A stretch of DNA of 64,000 bases from Thereva unica (GCA_949987705.1 OX465282.1:125570310-125634309), one strand, 5' to 3'. Numbered from the stretch's first letter, positions 45,097 to 57,640 are shown. Numbers and translations are program-made. The notes: generated by a model from the sequence alone, not told the origin.

Positions 45097-46704
45097 ATAT
45101 GAAGTAATGAAGTGTGACGTTCAAAATGACTGGTTTTATATTTTCATTTTCGATACTTAATTGAATAATAGTAGGCGGTCAGATTTATTTTTTTATTCAA
45201 AATCAAAAAGTTTTTGATTATAATCGATTGAGCGCGTGCGCCAGTCATGAGCATGTCGGTGACGCGAACCCATAACATTTTCCCCTATCAAAAAGTGCCC
45301 AACGCGGCTAAAGAAGTTTTCACTTCAAAAATAATGAGTTAACATTTAGTTAGAGGTCAAACAGAAAAAAATTTAATTTTTTTTTATTTCCCTCCAGGCA
45401 TCATTACAGCCCTGTGTTAAAGGCAGGATGACGTGAAATGTTTCTACCTGCATCCCTTGCGTGTGCTTTCTTATATATTATCTTCAACTTTCTCTTTTTA
45501 GCGTTTTATTCAAATGGACCAAGTTTGCTTTTTGTTTTAATTTCTTTCAGTTAACGTGGTTATTTGAAATGCTTGTTAAAAAAAATTAAAAAAATGTCTG
45601 GGGGTGGGGAGATAGCAACTATGACCCTGATAGCGATAGTTAATGAGCCTATCATATTTATGTATATAAAAAATAATATTAGTATTTATTATTATGAATA
45701 TACAAATAACAAATTTGAAAATTGGAAAAAAGAAAATCAATTTATTTATGATAAAAGTATATCACTCATTATTTATCTGAAAATGATGTTTTACTTTTAT
45801 TTCTTCTTCTTCTTTGATCCGTTAGCTGGAGGTCCGAGCGGGACGTGTCCGCAACGGATACGCTGCTGTCGGTGCCGCTAGTTTCTTCGGTCATCATAGT
45901 GAACGATTCTGGTCAACTCGGCAGGTCGACCACCCTCCTCCTTTCACACCCCAGGCTTGGCACCATGCGACGGTCGAGTTTTACTTTTATTTAATCACAT
46001 ACTCGTACAATACCCAACTACTCATTATATCTTAAAAATATACCATAAATATGCTGCCAGATGTGTATATACACTCATTTTAACTAAATTTAATATATAA
46101 GACTTGATTTTACGATTTTCAAACTTCAACTGGAGATGGCATGGGTTTCTACAAATAGGAAAGAGATGGGCAAGTGGAGAAGTATTATATATGTCGTAAC
46201 GAATCCTAATGTTCAAATCCCATCTCCTGCAAAATCACTTGGGTCATACCCAAAATGGCTACAAAATAAAAAGCCGCCAAAATGGAAACCTTGATTACAT
46301 ATGAGATGGGCACCCGAATTTGGGCTATTGGTGGTCTATCTCACCATTACACCAAATCCCATCCTCTGCAATATCACTTTGTTCAACTGGACCAAACCGA
46401 CATTTTCAAAAATTCCCAAAATTCAAACCTAACCTCCAAACGAGATGGCAATCGGAATATGAGGTGGGAGCAACCCAATTTACCTATATACCAAGTCCCA
46501 TCCTCTGCAATATCACTTTTTTCATGGTCAAAAAATCTACAAGTTCAAAAGGTCATAAAATAAAAACTTAAGTAGACTCGAATTGGCGATTAGTCTTAAT
46601 CAGTTGTGCTTTAAGTAATCTAACATATATCAAAGGCCCATCCTCTGCAAAATCACTTTGCAAATCTGTCACTGGCTCTTGGACTATAATAATCCAAGAT
46701 GACC

Positions 46705-46828
46705 TCCCCGGGACGAGTATGTTAAAAGATTGAATTTGGCTTCGTGAAGCAGTTTGTTTTATAGCTGGAAAGCTCGTCGGTCCAGGAAGCTTTAAGTTTC
46801 GAAGTGGAGCTTTCAAAGGGAGAATAGC
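46705..46828 (-). CDS. candidate micro-exon, 3' end uncertain
   Basis: An acceptor at 46829-46830 opens phase 0 with AILPLKAPLRNLKLPGPTSF and stays open to the edge of the inserted element. No convincing donor was found, so the 3' limit is approximate. It follows the exon at 46918-47019 after an 89-nt intron. Confidence 0.35.
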
Positions 46829-46917
46829 CTGGGCTACTAGGTGAATATTTATTTGGGAGAGGATTTACTAGTAATGAATGGCGATTCGTTACAATTCAAG
46901 AAGAAACAAAACACTAC

Positions 46918-47140
46918 CTGTGAACATGGTCCAGATTCCTGCTGCATATTAAGCAACGCTAGATTTGCAAACCCCAAAGCTTGGTTAGCCAGATTCATGC
47001 GTGTTCTAATTGCATAGGCCTGAAATTTTATTTAATATAACATTCAGTAACATTGTGAAAACTCATTAGCAGACCTCGCGTTCAGAGCCCTTATAAGCCG
47101 ATTTCGGAGTGCTGGTACGACTCATTTCAATTACTTCAGT
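46918..47140 (-). CDS. two symmetric micro-exons of an unrecognised gene
   Basis: The exons 47075-47140 (66 nt) and 46918-47019 (102 nt) are both bounded by TTGCAG or TTTCAG acceptors and GT donors. Both are exact multiples of three and join in frame across a 55-nt intron (TEVIEMSRTSTPKSAYKGS, then AYAIRTRMNLANQALGFANL). The second exon is amphipathic and helical-looking. No domain is recognised. The phase-0, tiny-exon design is the same as in the gene at 50476-59079, so this may be a paralogue or the same family. The start of the gene was not found upstream. Confidence 0.55.
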
Positions 47141-48029
47141 CTGCAAAATAATAGTTTGCATTTAATAAGAAAAAAATAAAAATAAAATGACGCAAAAAAT
47201 TGGGTTCAATAGTAAAATCATTAAAAAGAAGTCCTGTAATCATAAGGCGTTAGAAAAGGAAATGCATTGTGTATGATTCTAGGCAGACCGCACTACTGCT
47301 GAAAGACTCAATAGGACCACACTTCTAGATAATGAAATTATTCTGGCTTACTCGCCTACACTTCGTGGCATGCATCTTTTAAGGAATTGTCAATCTGGCC
47401 TCATGTTCCTCGCATTATTCTGTGAAAATTATCATAATTCTGGAGATTCTGCAGTTAGGCAACTTGAGCCTATTATTGAAAGGATCTTCATGTTGATATC
47501 TCTCATCATCCACAGCGGCTTCTGTACATTCTCCACTAGTGTACCTACAAGACTTGCTGGTAGTTTTGCTAGTATATCTACCTTGTCGTTGCCTTCCAAG
47601 AAAACTCGACGAAACCAGTCGGGTTAAGCTGGGTTTGCATATATGTTTGTTTGAGTATCTTTTACTGCACATATACCAACAGCGACACAATGTAAAATGA
47701 ATTGTCTGGCACTCCCAGATTCGTCTAAATAACCAGGGGCTGATGAGGAAACGGACACTAGTAGCGAAAATCCACGAAGCGCAAATCAGCCGAGGAGTGG
47801 GCTAAGGCAATCGAGATCAAAGAATTAAGGGATTAAGAAGCGGGCGAAGCTAGGCGGAGATGGAAGGGAAGGATTATGCAGCACACGTAAACGAAGAACC
47901 CAGGATGTGAACTAATCATTTCATGTTCAAAGATATGCAAGAATCTCTAGAAAAATTGAAATGAGACAGGAAAAGAATACTCAAAGTGGTATTTATATGC
48001 ACGGCGTTTATTAGTGCCTGCGAAGTTGG
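47141..48029. other. spacer, no gene
   Basis: Nothing firm. The area near 47600-47660 shares a short dispersed segment with 1637-1700. The stretch 47690-47990 could be diverged retroelement gag sequence leading into the zinc-knuckle remnant that follows. Confidence 0.35.
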
Positions 48030-48290
48030 CGGTTGAGACGAGCGTTGGTATCAAGTGATTCGAAGAGCTCAAAGAATTATAAGAAAGTCACCATAAGCGA
48101 TCGTCACCACGTAGCGAAATCCAGTAATTCCAATAGCGGAAAAATATCACAAAGATATTACAATTTCGGATCCAATTCACATCTAACCGCAAGTTGTCCG
48201 CACAAACTAACGGAGCTCGTTGTTTCAACTGCAGAGAATTTGGCCATGCGAGAAAATTAGAAGCTGAGCGGCGCGTTCCTTTATAAAGAT
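48030..48290 (+). pseudogene. retroelement zinc-knuckle (gag) remnant
   Basis: The frames give YYNFGSNSHLTASCPHK, then (shifted) ARCFNCREFGHAR. These are two adjacent CCHC-type knuckles, the first with its leading Cys changed to Tyr. Such tandem knuckles occur in retrotransposon nucleocapsid proteins. No further domain is joined. Confidence 0.5.
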
Positions 48291-48483
48291 TAAGGAAAGT
48301 TGTGAAGGAAACCCTAGGGTCAGCAGATTTGGCATTGGACATTGAAGGTGAGTACTACAGTATTTCATGCCAAGACAAACACATCCGCTTCTCCGAAACT
48401 GCTATTTGGTAACAACCTTTCCTGAAGAGGCAAAAAGGCAGGTGAACCGAAAAAGGGGCCGACGGTAAACAGAACAGCATGTC

Positions 48484-48920
48484 ATGTTCTGGGACTTGTC
48501 CTGTCGATCACAATGTATAATCATGTACGCCTCGATGAGATCGAATAATGCGCGAACGAAGCTATCTGAGATATTAAAGTGCGCCGTAGTAGCGCTGGTC
48601 TGCCGTTTAGTGAACACAAAACTAACCGTCCTCGTTAGAAAGCTGGGAAAAGAAGTATCCATAAGAATCAAGATATGGGAACAGTTCATTCACTCACTGC
48701 TTGCGTTAAGCTACCTGGGGATGATGATCGGTCAGAGGCTTAATTTTGTAACACACTTGGCGGTCATGGTGGATAAAGCTTCCGAAAATTGCGCAGCATT
48801 TTCAAGAAAGCTCTCCAAAGTGGGAGCTCAAACCGATCCGCCGTCCTCTGTTGACGAGCATGGTAACCTCAGTCTAGCTTTACGCAGTACTAGTGTGGCC
48901 AGCAGCGTTGAGCCAGAAGG
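48484..48920 (+). pseudogene. R1/I-like RT C-terminal relic
   Basis: The translation has NTKLTVLVRK, then LSYLGMMIGQRLNFVTHLAV and KASENCAAFSRKL. These match the thumb region of R1-type RTs (KYLGVxIDxRLNFxxH). The catalytic palm is missing and the flanks do not continue the frame. Confidence 0.6.
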
Positions 48921-50465
48921 TAGAAAATGGAGGACCGCATGCAGATGGAAAAATATACATGCGTGTGTAAGTGCGTGCGGTGTATGCGGCGAATTTTAGC
49001 TGACAGTTGCGTGCTTGGTGTAGTCTTTAAAAATAACCAAAAAAGTAAGCGATGAGTACATGTGCCTGGTGTGTGTGCTTGTGTTTGGGTATTTGATACT
49101 ATGTCCAATGCGGCAATGCGGAAAAGGTGGAAGTAGACCAACTTTTACATTGCATGCGTTCTTTTTACGTAACTACGTATCAGGTTGCATTTGAGTGCAC
49201 ACTAATCTATTTTATCAATCACCGCGTCCTTCGCACAGGACCATATCCAACGATGCAGCCTTTGTGGTAATGGAAATTATAGGCATAGCGATATTGGCGA
49301 GAGAAGGCATGTCACTATTATCCACAATTTGTTAGAGGGGAGACAACTATGTCGACTGCAACGGCAGTAGACGCATTACGAGTATAAAACGTAAAGGTAA
49401 GGCAAATGAGACAAATGTGTTAAGAGTCCGTGGACAGTCAGACTTAACCCAAACGTAGATGGGTTACGAGCGAGTGTGGAAAGTGAGTTACAACTTCACG
49501 AAGTTCCTGAGTGGAAACAGTTGATAGAGAAACTACCTCCATCGTTTCGAACAAGATGACTCAGCGCTATGGCTGGTATGACTAAGTTCCGGAATAACGC
49601 AAAGACGTCTTCTTTTATTGTGTGAGTTTCGGCGATTATGGGCCGAAGCCAAAGAAATTTTTCATGTCACACGCTCAGTTACTGTCAAATTTCGGGTGGG
49701 TATTTTGCCCAGAATTTTCCGGGTGGGTACTGCCATACCCACAATATCCGCCGGCTATGGAACTTGTAGTACTTACTTGTCGGAGCACAGAAACCCAAAA
49801 CATCAATCATAAACGTTCAAAATTCCAAAAATACACGAGGACGCATACAGCAGATGCAGATAGCTTTTTAACGAAAGGGAGACAGGGTGACAATAGTGTG
49901 GGAAGAGTCGTTAAACTTTCATAAAAAGATCCATATGATCTAGGACACTGACATATAGTAATGGACTGCTAAATGAGCAAAATCCCATACAAAAAAATGG
50001 CACCAAAAACTATTCCTGCCTCGCTCCCACGTTAAATTCCAATGAACTGTAATCGTCAGCGCATGTCAGCGATATAAACATAATTAGAAAAAGTAGACGG
50101 GTATAGTTTTCGTTCTTCTGTCTCACTCTTGAGCTATTTTGAAAACTTCGTTAAACAGTGAAATAACCGTCACGGTTTTGGAATAAATACATTTATTTAA
50201 TGAAAAAACTGCTAATAAATAAAAATGAGGGATGGAAATTTATTTCCGTTAATTATAACAAACGTCTTATCACTTATTTTCTCCTGAATTCGAAGAAAAG
50301 TTTTTTGTTTGCATAAAAAAGGTTTTCTATTTCTGGAGAAAAATGGTGCCATTCAGCATCGTCAATCAGCAGTCCATTACTATATGTCAGTGATCTAGGA
50401 GCACTAAACAATTGAGTAAAGTACGTTAATATGCATGTTGTAATGGATCTGTTACCTAAGAAAAA
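48921..50465. other. spacer, no gene
   Basis: A TG-rich patch lies at about 48955-49090. Around 49450-49560 a plus-strand segment is faintly gag-like but has stops. No supported feature. Confidence 0.35.
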
Positions 50466-50471
50466 TTTATT
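50466..50471 (-). terminator. poly(A) signal AATAAA
   Basis: It starts four bases after the predicted TGA of the micro-exon gene. The closeness supports the proposed last exon. Confidence 0.5.
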
Positions 50472-50475
50472 GAAA

Positions 50476-51087
50476 TCAAATCTTTTCAGGTATTGAACGG
50501 TCATTCTAGAAAAACTGCAATAAATTAAGAATTCATTTTTACAGATTACCTGCGCATTTGGACTTGAAGCTATTGCATATTGTAAATCATCTCTTATTGC
50601 CCTGCCATCAAAGCCGGAAGCCTGTAAAGGTCAAATTAGATTGAGAAGGGCTAAAATATAACTTACTTGGCGCATAGGACATCCAGGTAGATGTTCAAAT
50701 CTTCTAGCAGCCTATTAAATATTTATTAAACAAAACATCAATGCTTCAAAGAGTTATACTTACCGGTCGATTACTAAAATCCAATCTTCGTGGCCGTGCA
50801 TCGTTTCCTCTTCCCTAAATATTTTTAAATATTTTTTGGGAATTTAAATAATTTTTTTTCTAAAGTTATAATTACCTTGGGGGTGGTAATATCTAAATTT
50901 CGTGCTTGATTTACTCTTTTATTACTTGGTTGGGTTGCGCGGTTTGGAGGAGTTTCCTGAAATTTGTTTTTTAAGTGAACCCATGAAAAAATTTTATTTA
51001 ATATTTTCTTACAGGTGACATAGCATCAAAGTTTAGGCTTCGGGGGCACAAAAATTGACTTCTGTTTACATCTCCTATCATTTCATT
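50476..51087 (-). CDS. micro-exon gene, 3' part: six exons to the stop
   Basis: The exons (minus) are 51013-51087 (75 nt), 50876-50956 (81), 50764-50814 (51), 50667-50711 (45), 50550-50621 (72) and 50476-50505 (30, with TGA). All begin and end in phase 0 and are bounded by AG and GT. Introns are 44-56 nt. AATAAA (50466-50471) follows the stop. The peptide (NEMIGDVNRS..., PRSLNFDAMSP, ETPPNRATQP, GRGNDARPRRLDFSNRP, AARRFEHLPGCPMRQ) is polar and has no recognised domain. The first two exons are the third copy of the cassette at 58187-58378 and 58886-59079. The only weak point is the last acceptor, where an alternative AG nine bases upstream would give an early stop. Confidence 0.65.
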
Positions 51088-51223
51088 CTGGAATTTTTTT
51101 TAATGTTAAAATTTAAAAAAATCGTAAAATATTGTTAACGAGAATGTATACGACATAAAAATTATTAGAACCGCATAAAACATATAAAATTGTCATTACA
51201 AATTTCAGAAGTTTTTGTTGTAA

Positions 51224-51428
51224 AAAGGAGTTTACATCCCAGACTCTAATTTGGAAGAACAAAGTGGCCCTGTACAAAATACAAGCGCAAAGTTTCTTCT
51301 GTGACCGTGTAAAAATTTTACGGTTGACAATAGTAAAAAGTTTCGAGCTTTCGACGAAACTTTGCGGTTGTATTTTGTACAGGATCACTTTGTTCTTGCA
51401 CTTTGAGTCTGGGTTGTAAACTCTCCTT
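51224..51428. repeat. solo Harbinger-type MITE (205 bp)
   Basis: It is flanked by TAA (51221-51223 and 51429-51431), with ends AAAGGAGTTTACATCCCAGA and a near inverse. It resembles the inner parts of the MITE arms at 10175-10652 and 13484-13961, so all three belong to one family. It lies in what would be intron or 5' flank of the micro-exon gene. Confidence 0.75.
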
Positions 51429-51509
51429 TAACATTAGAACTAAGACTAAAATGTATCCTATAATACAAATCATAAAATTCATAATATGACTTGGGAAAAA
51501 ACTGCGACT

Positions 51510-51836
51510 TACAAAGTGAGCTAAAGCTAGATATTGCGACTTGCCTGGATTGAATGATAGTCGATTAACCCAAGCCCATAGAAGAAAATTACTTGCGAAT
51601 TTTCCTTTCTCCTTATGCTTAGGCATAGAGAGGTGCACCTGTACATCATGGGCGTACATGTGGATTTTGGAGTTGTTTACTACTGCAGGAAGGTCATTAA
51701 TGTATGTATATATTAAATAAAAGAGGGCTAAGAATTGAACCTTGCGGAAAACCACAGCAGAGATTGGTTTGAGGTTGAAGCAAGACGATATACATAGTTG
51801 CGAAACACTTGATACCACCCCCCCCCCCCCCCCCAA
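51510..51836 (-). pseudogene. LINE RT palm fragment with changed catalytic motif
   Basis: The minus-strand frame gives FLALFYLIYTYINDLPAVVN, then HMYAHDVQVHLS and NRLSFNPGKSQYLAL, the RT palm of Jockey-type LINEs. The YADD motif reads YAHD, so it is dead. A C17 tract lies at 51818-51834 near its edge. Confidence 0.65.
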
Positions 51837-51941
51837 ATTAAAGGGGACAAATGCTTAATTGGATTTATAGGGGCTTCAAATTTTTGGGTGTAATTTTAGG
51901 GGTCTTGTAAGAGAGGTCAGAAATATTTCAAACAATTATAC

Positions 51942-52195
51942 CGACTCATGCAACGAAGACTATAGTAACTCATTTTTGGGGCTTTTTGAGTTACCATTGT
52001 GCATGGCATATATTTACCTGAAGTTCGAAACGAAAGGGTTAGGCAACCAGAAATACTAGCATAAAAATAGTAAGTCATTTTTGGCCATAAAATACAACGA
52101 ATACTATATTATCTCGAGATACTATACTTCAACAAATATATGCCATGCACAAAACCCCCAAAAGTGAGTTACTATAGTCTTCGTTGCATGAGTCG
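51942..52195. repeat. foldback MITE (254 bp)
   Basis: Arms of about 70 bp (CGACTCATGCAACGAAGACT against its inverse) share TATAGTAACTCA and GCATGGCATATATT. Non-coding. Confidence 0.7.
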
Positions 52196-52435
52196 ATACG
52201 ATGATTTAAAAACGGTAATCTCTTTTAGCTTTTTATTCGAATTCTGATTGGTTGTTGAATTCGTTGGCGGTTCTTTAAATAACCTGAAGCAAAATGGGTC
52301 GACAATTTTTTTTACGACTAACTTTTAGAGTCACAGAAATGGAAACTATTGCCCATTATGACCGTGGAGACACCGCACCAATTTTGATACACCCCTAAAA
52401 TATTGCCACAGCAAAGATAGTTCAGGCCAGGGGTG

Positions 52436-52600
52436 ACGAACCTATGGCACGCGTGATACATATGAAAAATGTACTGGCTCGCGGAAACTCGTTGGTGTAG
52501 CGTTAAGGTTAGCGAGAACATCAAAGCAGTACATGACCGTGAGGCTACGTTTCCATGATATCTTGAAGCGTACTTAGAGTACAAATGTAAACACATGCCG
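52436..52600 (+). repeat. possible hAT element terminus
   Basis: The sequence CAGGGGTGACGAACCTATGG, then CACGCGTG, strongly resembles the terminal motif of hAT elements (CAGGGGTSRSCAAACY...). No matching second end was located, so this is an isolated end at best. Confidence 0.35.
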
Positions 52601-52671
52601 CATGACGACGACGACGGTACTAATATTTATCTTCATTGTACAATTTGTGACTAATAACATAGGTAATCTGG

Positions 52672-53655
52672 ATGGCGTCAAATCTTAATCTCACTCCAAC
52701 CCCTATGGATAAAATACCCCCTATGGTTCTGAATAAATGTGCATCCCTTTTGGTTAAACCTCTGCCCAAACTTTTTGCCCTGTCATACTTCTTTCTACGG
52801 AGTTCCAGACTCCTGGAAACTAACTCATGTTCAGCCTATACCGAAAAAAGTGACCAATAGCAATTACTTCTGTTCTCTCAAACTAATGGAATATCTGGAA
52901 ACTAAACAAAATTATTCATGACAGACAGTACGGCTTTAGATCCAAAAGATCTACTGGCGTCCTCTTTGTATGTCTAACAGAGCACCTTCACCAAAACATC
53001 CATCGCTCTGGTGAGTCTTTTCTGGTTGCTCTAGATATGTCCAAAACCGAGTATGGCATTGGATGGCATCGAATCTAATCCCCACACAAACTCAGCCGGA
53101 GTTCCTCAAGGGTCAATTGTTTCACCCGCTCTTTTCCTAATCTTCATAAATGATCTGCTCTCAATCCCTTCTAACCCATTGCTCAGCTTCGCTGATGACA
53201 GTACCCTGCGTTATTCTTAAGCTTTCGATACTATTAGACAAGCACGTGCCAGACCTTGTCTTCACCATCGTGAACTCATCCAGTTCTATCAACAGGGACA
53301 TCGAACACATTCTTGATTGGTGCCGCAAGAATCGAGTTGAGGTAAACTCCTCCAAAACGAAGTACTATCTCATTACTTATAAAACCTGCGCCGACCTTCC
53401 TTTTGTCTCTGTGGGTAGGCAAAACAAATCATACAGCTGATCCTTCTCTTAATAAATTGGGTATAACTTTATCTGAGGACTTGCGATGGAATGATCACAT
53501 ATTCTAAGCATCCCAATACATAGGGTTTGTTAAGAGGTGGAAATTTCTTCTCCCACCAACAGCTAGAGCTACAATCTACAAATCCTACATTCGGCCCCGC
53601 CTCGAGCATAACTCATTTGCCTGGGCTGGCATCTCGAAAACTGCTTTATAGTCCA
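52672..53655 (+). pseudogene. CR1/Jockey-supergroup LINE relic, plus strand
   Basis: Successive frames give NKCASLLVKPLPKLFALSYF, WKLTHVQPIPKK, RSTGVLFVCLTE, GVPQGSIVSPALFLIFINDL and DIEHILDWCRKNRVEVNSSK. All align with the ORF at 60724-63672. There are many frameshifts and deletions, and it lacks the endonuclease. Confidence 0.75.
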
Positions 53656-54026
53656 GTCAAAATAGACGAAAAAACGCCATAATTGGAAGATAATTCCGAA
53701 GTTGCTGAAAATTGGAACAGCCGTTAAAAACATTATTATACGTAAGCTGTAGAGACTGCCACGCGATTGGGCGGCTGCAAACTTTTTTATTCAAGGTCAA
53801 AGGGTCAAAATATCAGTTTTTTGCAAATATATGCTAAACCGTACGTCTTATCAGAAAATTGTGTTTACAACGTTTGTAGATTAGGCGATTATCTACAAAA
53901 AAGTATATTATACATTTTCTCGTAGGAATTGCCATTTCTGAGATATTGTTGTTTTAATAAGTTAAAATACTCATATTCTATCATTCCCGACTTGTAAAGG
54001 TCATCAGAAATTTAATAAATCCTTTG
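53656..54026. other. spacer, no gene
   Basis: AT-rich, no coding signal. It ends in TTG, the left target duplication of the next element. Confidence 0.4.
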
Positions 54027-55246
54027 TAGTCCAAGAGCCAGTGACAGATTTGCAAAGTGATTTTGCAGAGGATGGGCCTTTGATATATGTTAGATTACTT
54101 AAAGCACAACTGATTAAGACTAATCGCCAATTCGAGTCTACTTAAGTTTTTATTTTATGACCTTTTGAACTTGTAGATTTTTTGACCATGAAAAAAGTGA
54201 TATTGCAGAGGATGGGACTTGGTATATAGGTAAATTGGGTTGCTCCCACCTCATATTCCGATTGCCATCTCGTTTGGAGGTTAGGTTTGAATTTTGGGAA
54301 TTTTTGAAAATGTCGGTTTGGTCCAGTTGAACAAAGTGATATTGCAGAGGATGGGATTTGGTGTAATGGTGAGATAGACCACCAATAGCCCAAATTCGGG
54401 TGCCCATCTCATATGTAATCAAGGTTTCCATTTTGGCGGCTTTTGATTTTGTAGCCATTTTGGGTATGACCCAAGTGATTTTGCAGAACCCAAAATTTGG
54501 ACCATAGGTTCTTGGTATCTACCAAATTCTACATTTTCAATCCCATCTCCTTTCCGTTAATATTTTCAGTTTAATTGAGAAAAATTGGTTGATTGACGTC
54601 AGAGCAAAATTCTAATGAAGTCCCCTAACTAAATGTTAACTCCTAAACTAATTATCGTAGACCAACGTTATTAGGTTCATATTTTAGTTAAATGTGTATT
54701 ATTTTATTTAGCATAAAGAGCAAAAACTTGAGTGATTTCGTTTATAAGATATGTATATTAGGTTCAAAATATGAGCAAAATGCTAAAATATTAGGATTTT
54801 CCTCACGCTTTTAACTAAATACCTTCTTAACGGAATTCTTAATATCAAATAAAATAATACACATTTATCTAAAATATGAACCTAATTATGTTGGTCTACG
54901 TTAATTAGTATAGGAGTTATTTAAGTTTAAGTAGAGTTTTAAAAATTATATGTTTTTCTTTCGTAAACACCCTGTATCTAGTGGGTAGTGGGGATAATAG
55001 GTTCCTCTCTAGAGTCTTTTTTTATCTCCAAATATATCCAATCACCCCTAAAAATATTAGCCACGTTGTCCAACAAAGAATTTATTGAACGTCTGAAGAC
55101 CCATACAACTTGCGGATTAGGGGGTATGAGTATTTGAAATCTTTAAAACGGAATAACTCATGAATGGAAACTCCTATGGAAAATTTGCTGGTTTTAGGGG
55201 TGCAACCAATTTCCCGACACTTTTTTAAAAAAAAAAATTCTACTTA

Positions 55247-55594
55247 CTAAAAAGATTTAAAAAAAAAAAAATTGGCAGTTATAGGGACTGCCGATAGAAG
55301 TGAAAACTTAGAACTTAGATGTTGAAATTCGATTCTTTTGAAGTAATACAAAATTCTATATTTCTTGAAAGGACTAAATCTTTTTGATTGCAGTATTTTC
55401 ATTAGGACATTAACCAACTTATTAAAATATGTAGCACAAGTAACTGCGTCTTCATTAATAAGTGTACTTTTTTCTATAAAATTTAATGCTGCTGCATCTT
55501 CAACCGATATCTCAGAATTATTTTTTAAATTATGTAATAATTGTAGCAATTTTGACCATCCTATTTCATTAGCACTTTTGTAAAAAAGATACAA
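55247..55594 (-). pseudogene. Helitron Rep N-terminal fragment (copy 2)
   Basis: Same as 44290-44643; the end differs by two codons because of a longer A-run. Confidence 0.65.
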
Positions 55595-56047
55595 TCGGGT
55601 TATGGTAACTAAAGTAAGAAATGAAAATGTTTGATTCGAATTTATCTAAGTATCGCGTAAAAACCGCATCGATCGTCGTTTTATATTTGGTAGTACTAAG
55701 TTTCCGATCATTGGACATATTTAAATTAAGTGTTGTATTTAAAAATTCAATTAATGGTAGCTATCATCTGCAAAGTTAATATTGAAGTCTCCACTTAAAA
55801 TCATCGGTACATTATCATATTTTTCGCCGAATCTTTTTTCGAGAATTTCAGAACCTTCTTTTGTATAAATCATCAAATTTTCGAATAAAAATTGTTGTAT
55901 CTGTCTCATAGATTTTCCAGGCGAAATATAAACGGCAACCATTAATACGTATTGCCCATTCTCGGAACTGCAACGAGCAACGCATATTTCGCCTATATCA
56001 GAAACATTAACACCAATGCATCTAGTGAATTTAGTATGTATGTCCAT
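55569..56047 (-). pseudogene. Helentron-type endonuclease fragment (copy 2)
   Basis: Same content and same single frameshift as 44618-45096, which shows the frameshift predates the duplication of the element. Confidence 0.7.
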
Positions 56048-57640
56048 ATATGAAGTAATGAAGTGTGACGTTCAAAATGACTGGTTTTATATTTTCATTT
56101 TCGATACTTAATTGAATAATAGTAGGCGGTCAGATTTATTTTTTTATTCAAAATCAAAAAGTTTTTGATTATAATCGATTGAGCGCGTGCGCCAGTCATG
56201 AGCATGTCGGTGACGCGAACCCATAACATTTTCCCCTATCAAAAAGTGCCCAACGCGGCTAAAGAAGTTTTCACTTCAAAAATAATGAGTTAACATTTAG
56301 TTAGAGGTCAAACAGAAAAAAATTTAATTTTTTTTTATTTCCCTCCAGGCATCATTACAGCCCTGTGTTAAAGGCAGGATGACGTGAAATGTTTCTACCT
56401 GCATCCCTTGCGTGTGCTTTCTTATATATTATCTTCAACTTTCTCTTTTTAGCGTTTTATTCAAATGGACCAAGTTTGCTTTTTGTTTTAATTTCTTTCA
56501 GTTAACGTGGTTATTTGAAATGCTTGTTAAAAAAAATTAAAAAAATGTCTGGGGGTGGGGAGATAGCAACTATGACCCTGATAGCGATAGTTAATGAGCC
56601 TATCATATTTATGTATATAAAAAATAATATTAGTATTTATTATTATGAATATACAAATAACAAATTTGAAAATTGGAAAAAAGAAAATCAATTTATTTAT
56701 GATAAAAGTATATCACTCATTATTTATCTGAAAATGATGTTTTACTTTTATTTCTTCTTCTTCTTTGATCCGTTAGCTGGAGGTCCGAGCGGGACGTGTC
56801 CGCAACGGATACGCTGCTGTCGGTGCCGCTAGTTTCTTCGGTCATCATAGTGAACGATTCTGGTCAACTCGGCAGGTCGACCACCCTCCTCCTTTCACAC
56901 CCCAGGCTTGGCACCATGCGACGGTCGAGTTTTACTTTTATTTAATCACATACTCGTACAATACCCAACTACTCATTATATCTTAAAAATATACCATAAA
57001 TATGCTGCCAGATGTGTATATACACTCATTTTAACTAAATTTAATATATAAGACTTGATTTTACGATTTTCAAACTTCAACTGGAGATGGCATGGGTTTC
57101 TACAAATAGGAAAGAGATGGGCAAGTGGAGAAGTATTATATATGTCGTAACGAATCCTAATGTTCAAATCCCATCTCCTGCAAAATCACTTGGGTCATAC
57201 CCAAAATGGCTACAAAATAAAAAGCCGCCAAAATGGAAACCTTGATTACATATGAGATGGGCACCCGAATTTGGGCTATTGGTGGTCTATCTCACCATTA
57301 CACCAAATCCCATCCTCTGCAATATCACTTTGTTCAACTGGACCAAACCGACATTTTCAAAAATTCCCAAAATTCAAACCTAACCTCCAAACGAGATGGC
57401 AATCGGAATATGAGGTGGGAGCAACCCAATTTACCTATATACCAAGTCCCATCCTCTGCAATATCACTTTTTTCATGGTCAAAAAATCTACAAGTTCAAA
57501 AGGTCATAAAATAAAAACTTAAGTAGACTCGAATTGGCGATTAGTCTTAATCAGTTGTGCTTTAAGTAATCTAACATATATCAAAGGCCCATCCTCTGCA
57601 AAATCACTTTGCAAATCTGTCACTGGCTCTTGGACTATTG

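Larger units (their letters stand above)
43077..46686. mobile_element. 3.61-kb TIR element with Helentron fragments, copy 1
   Basis: The inverted ends TAGTCCAAGAGCC... lie within 3-bp duplications TAA (43074-43076 and 46687-46689). The TIRs are over 450 bp and built from four ~139-bp subrepeats, each with AGTGATWTTGCAGAGGATGG or a decayed form (near 43115, 43255, 43394 and 43533). The interior carries frameshifted endonuclease and Rep fragments of a Helitron2/Helentron-like element and a nested inverted pair (43688-43966). No transposase for the TIR element is seen. Copy 2 is at 54027-57637, almost identical throughout. Confidence 0.85.
54027..57637. mobile_element. 3.61-kb TIR element with Helentron fragments, copy 2
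   Basis: It has the same ends and content as copy 1, flanked by TTG (54024-54026 and 57638-57640). It is one base longer because of an A-run near 55260; otherwise no difference was noticed. It separates cassette B from cassette A of the micro-exon gene. The right flank (57641-57900) is an older, diverged and inverted relative of the element's own interior. Confidence 0.88.

Noticed and set aside
48890..49141. 83-codon minus-strand frame over a TG-rich patch
   Set aside because: Low-complexity translation of TG repeats.
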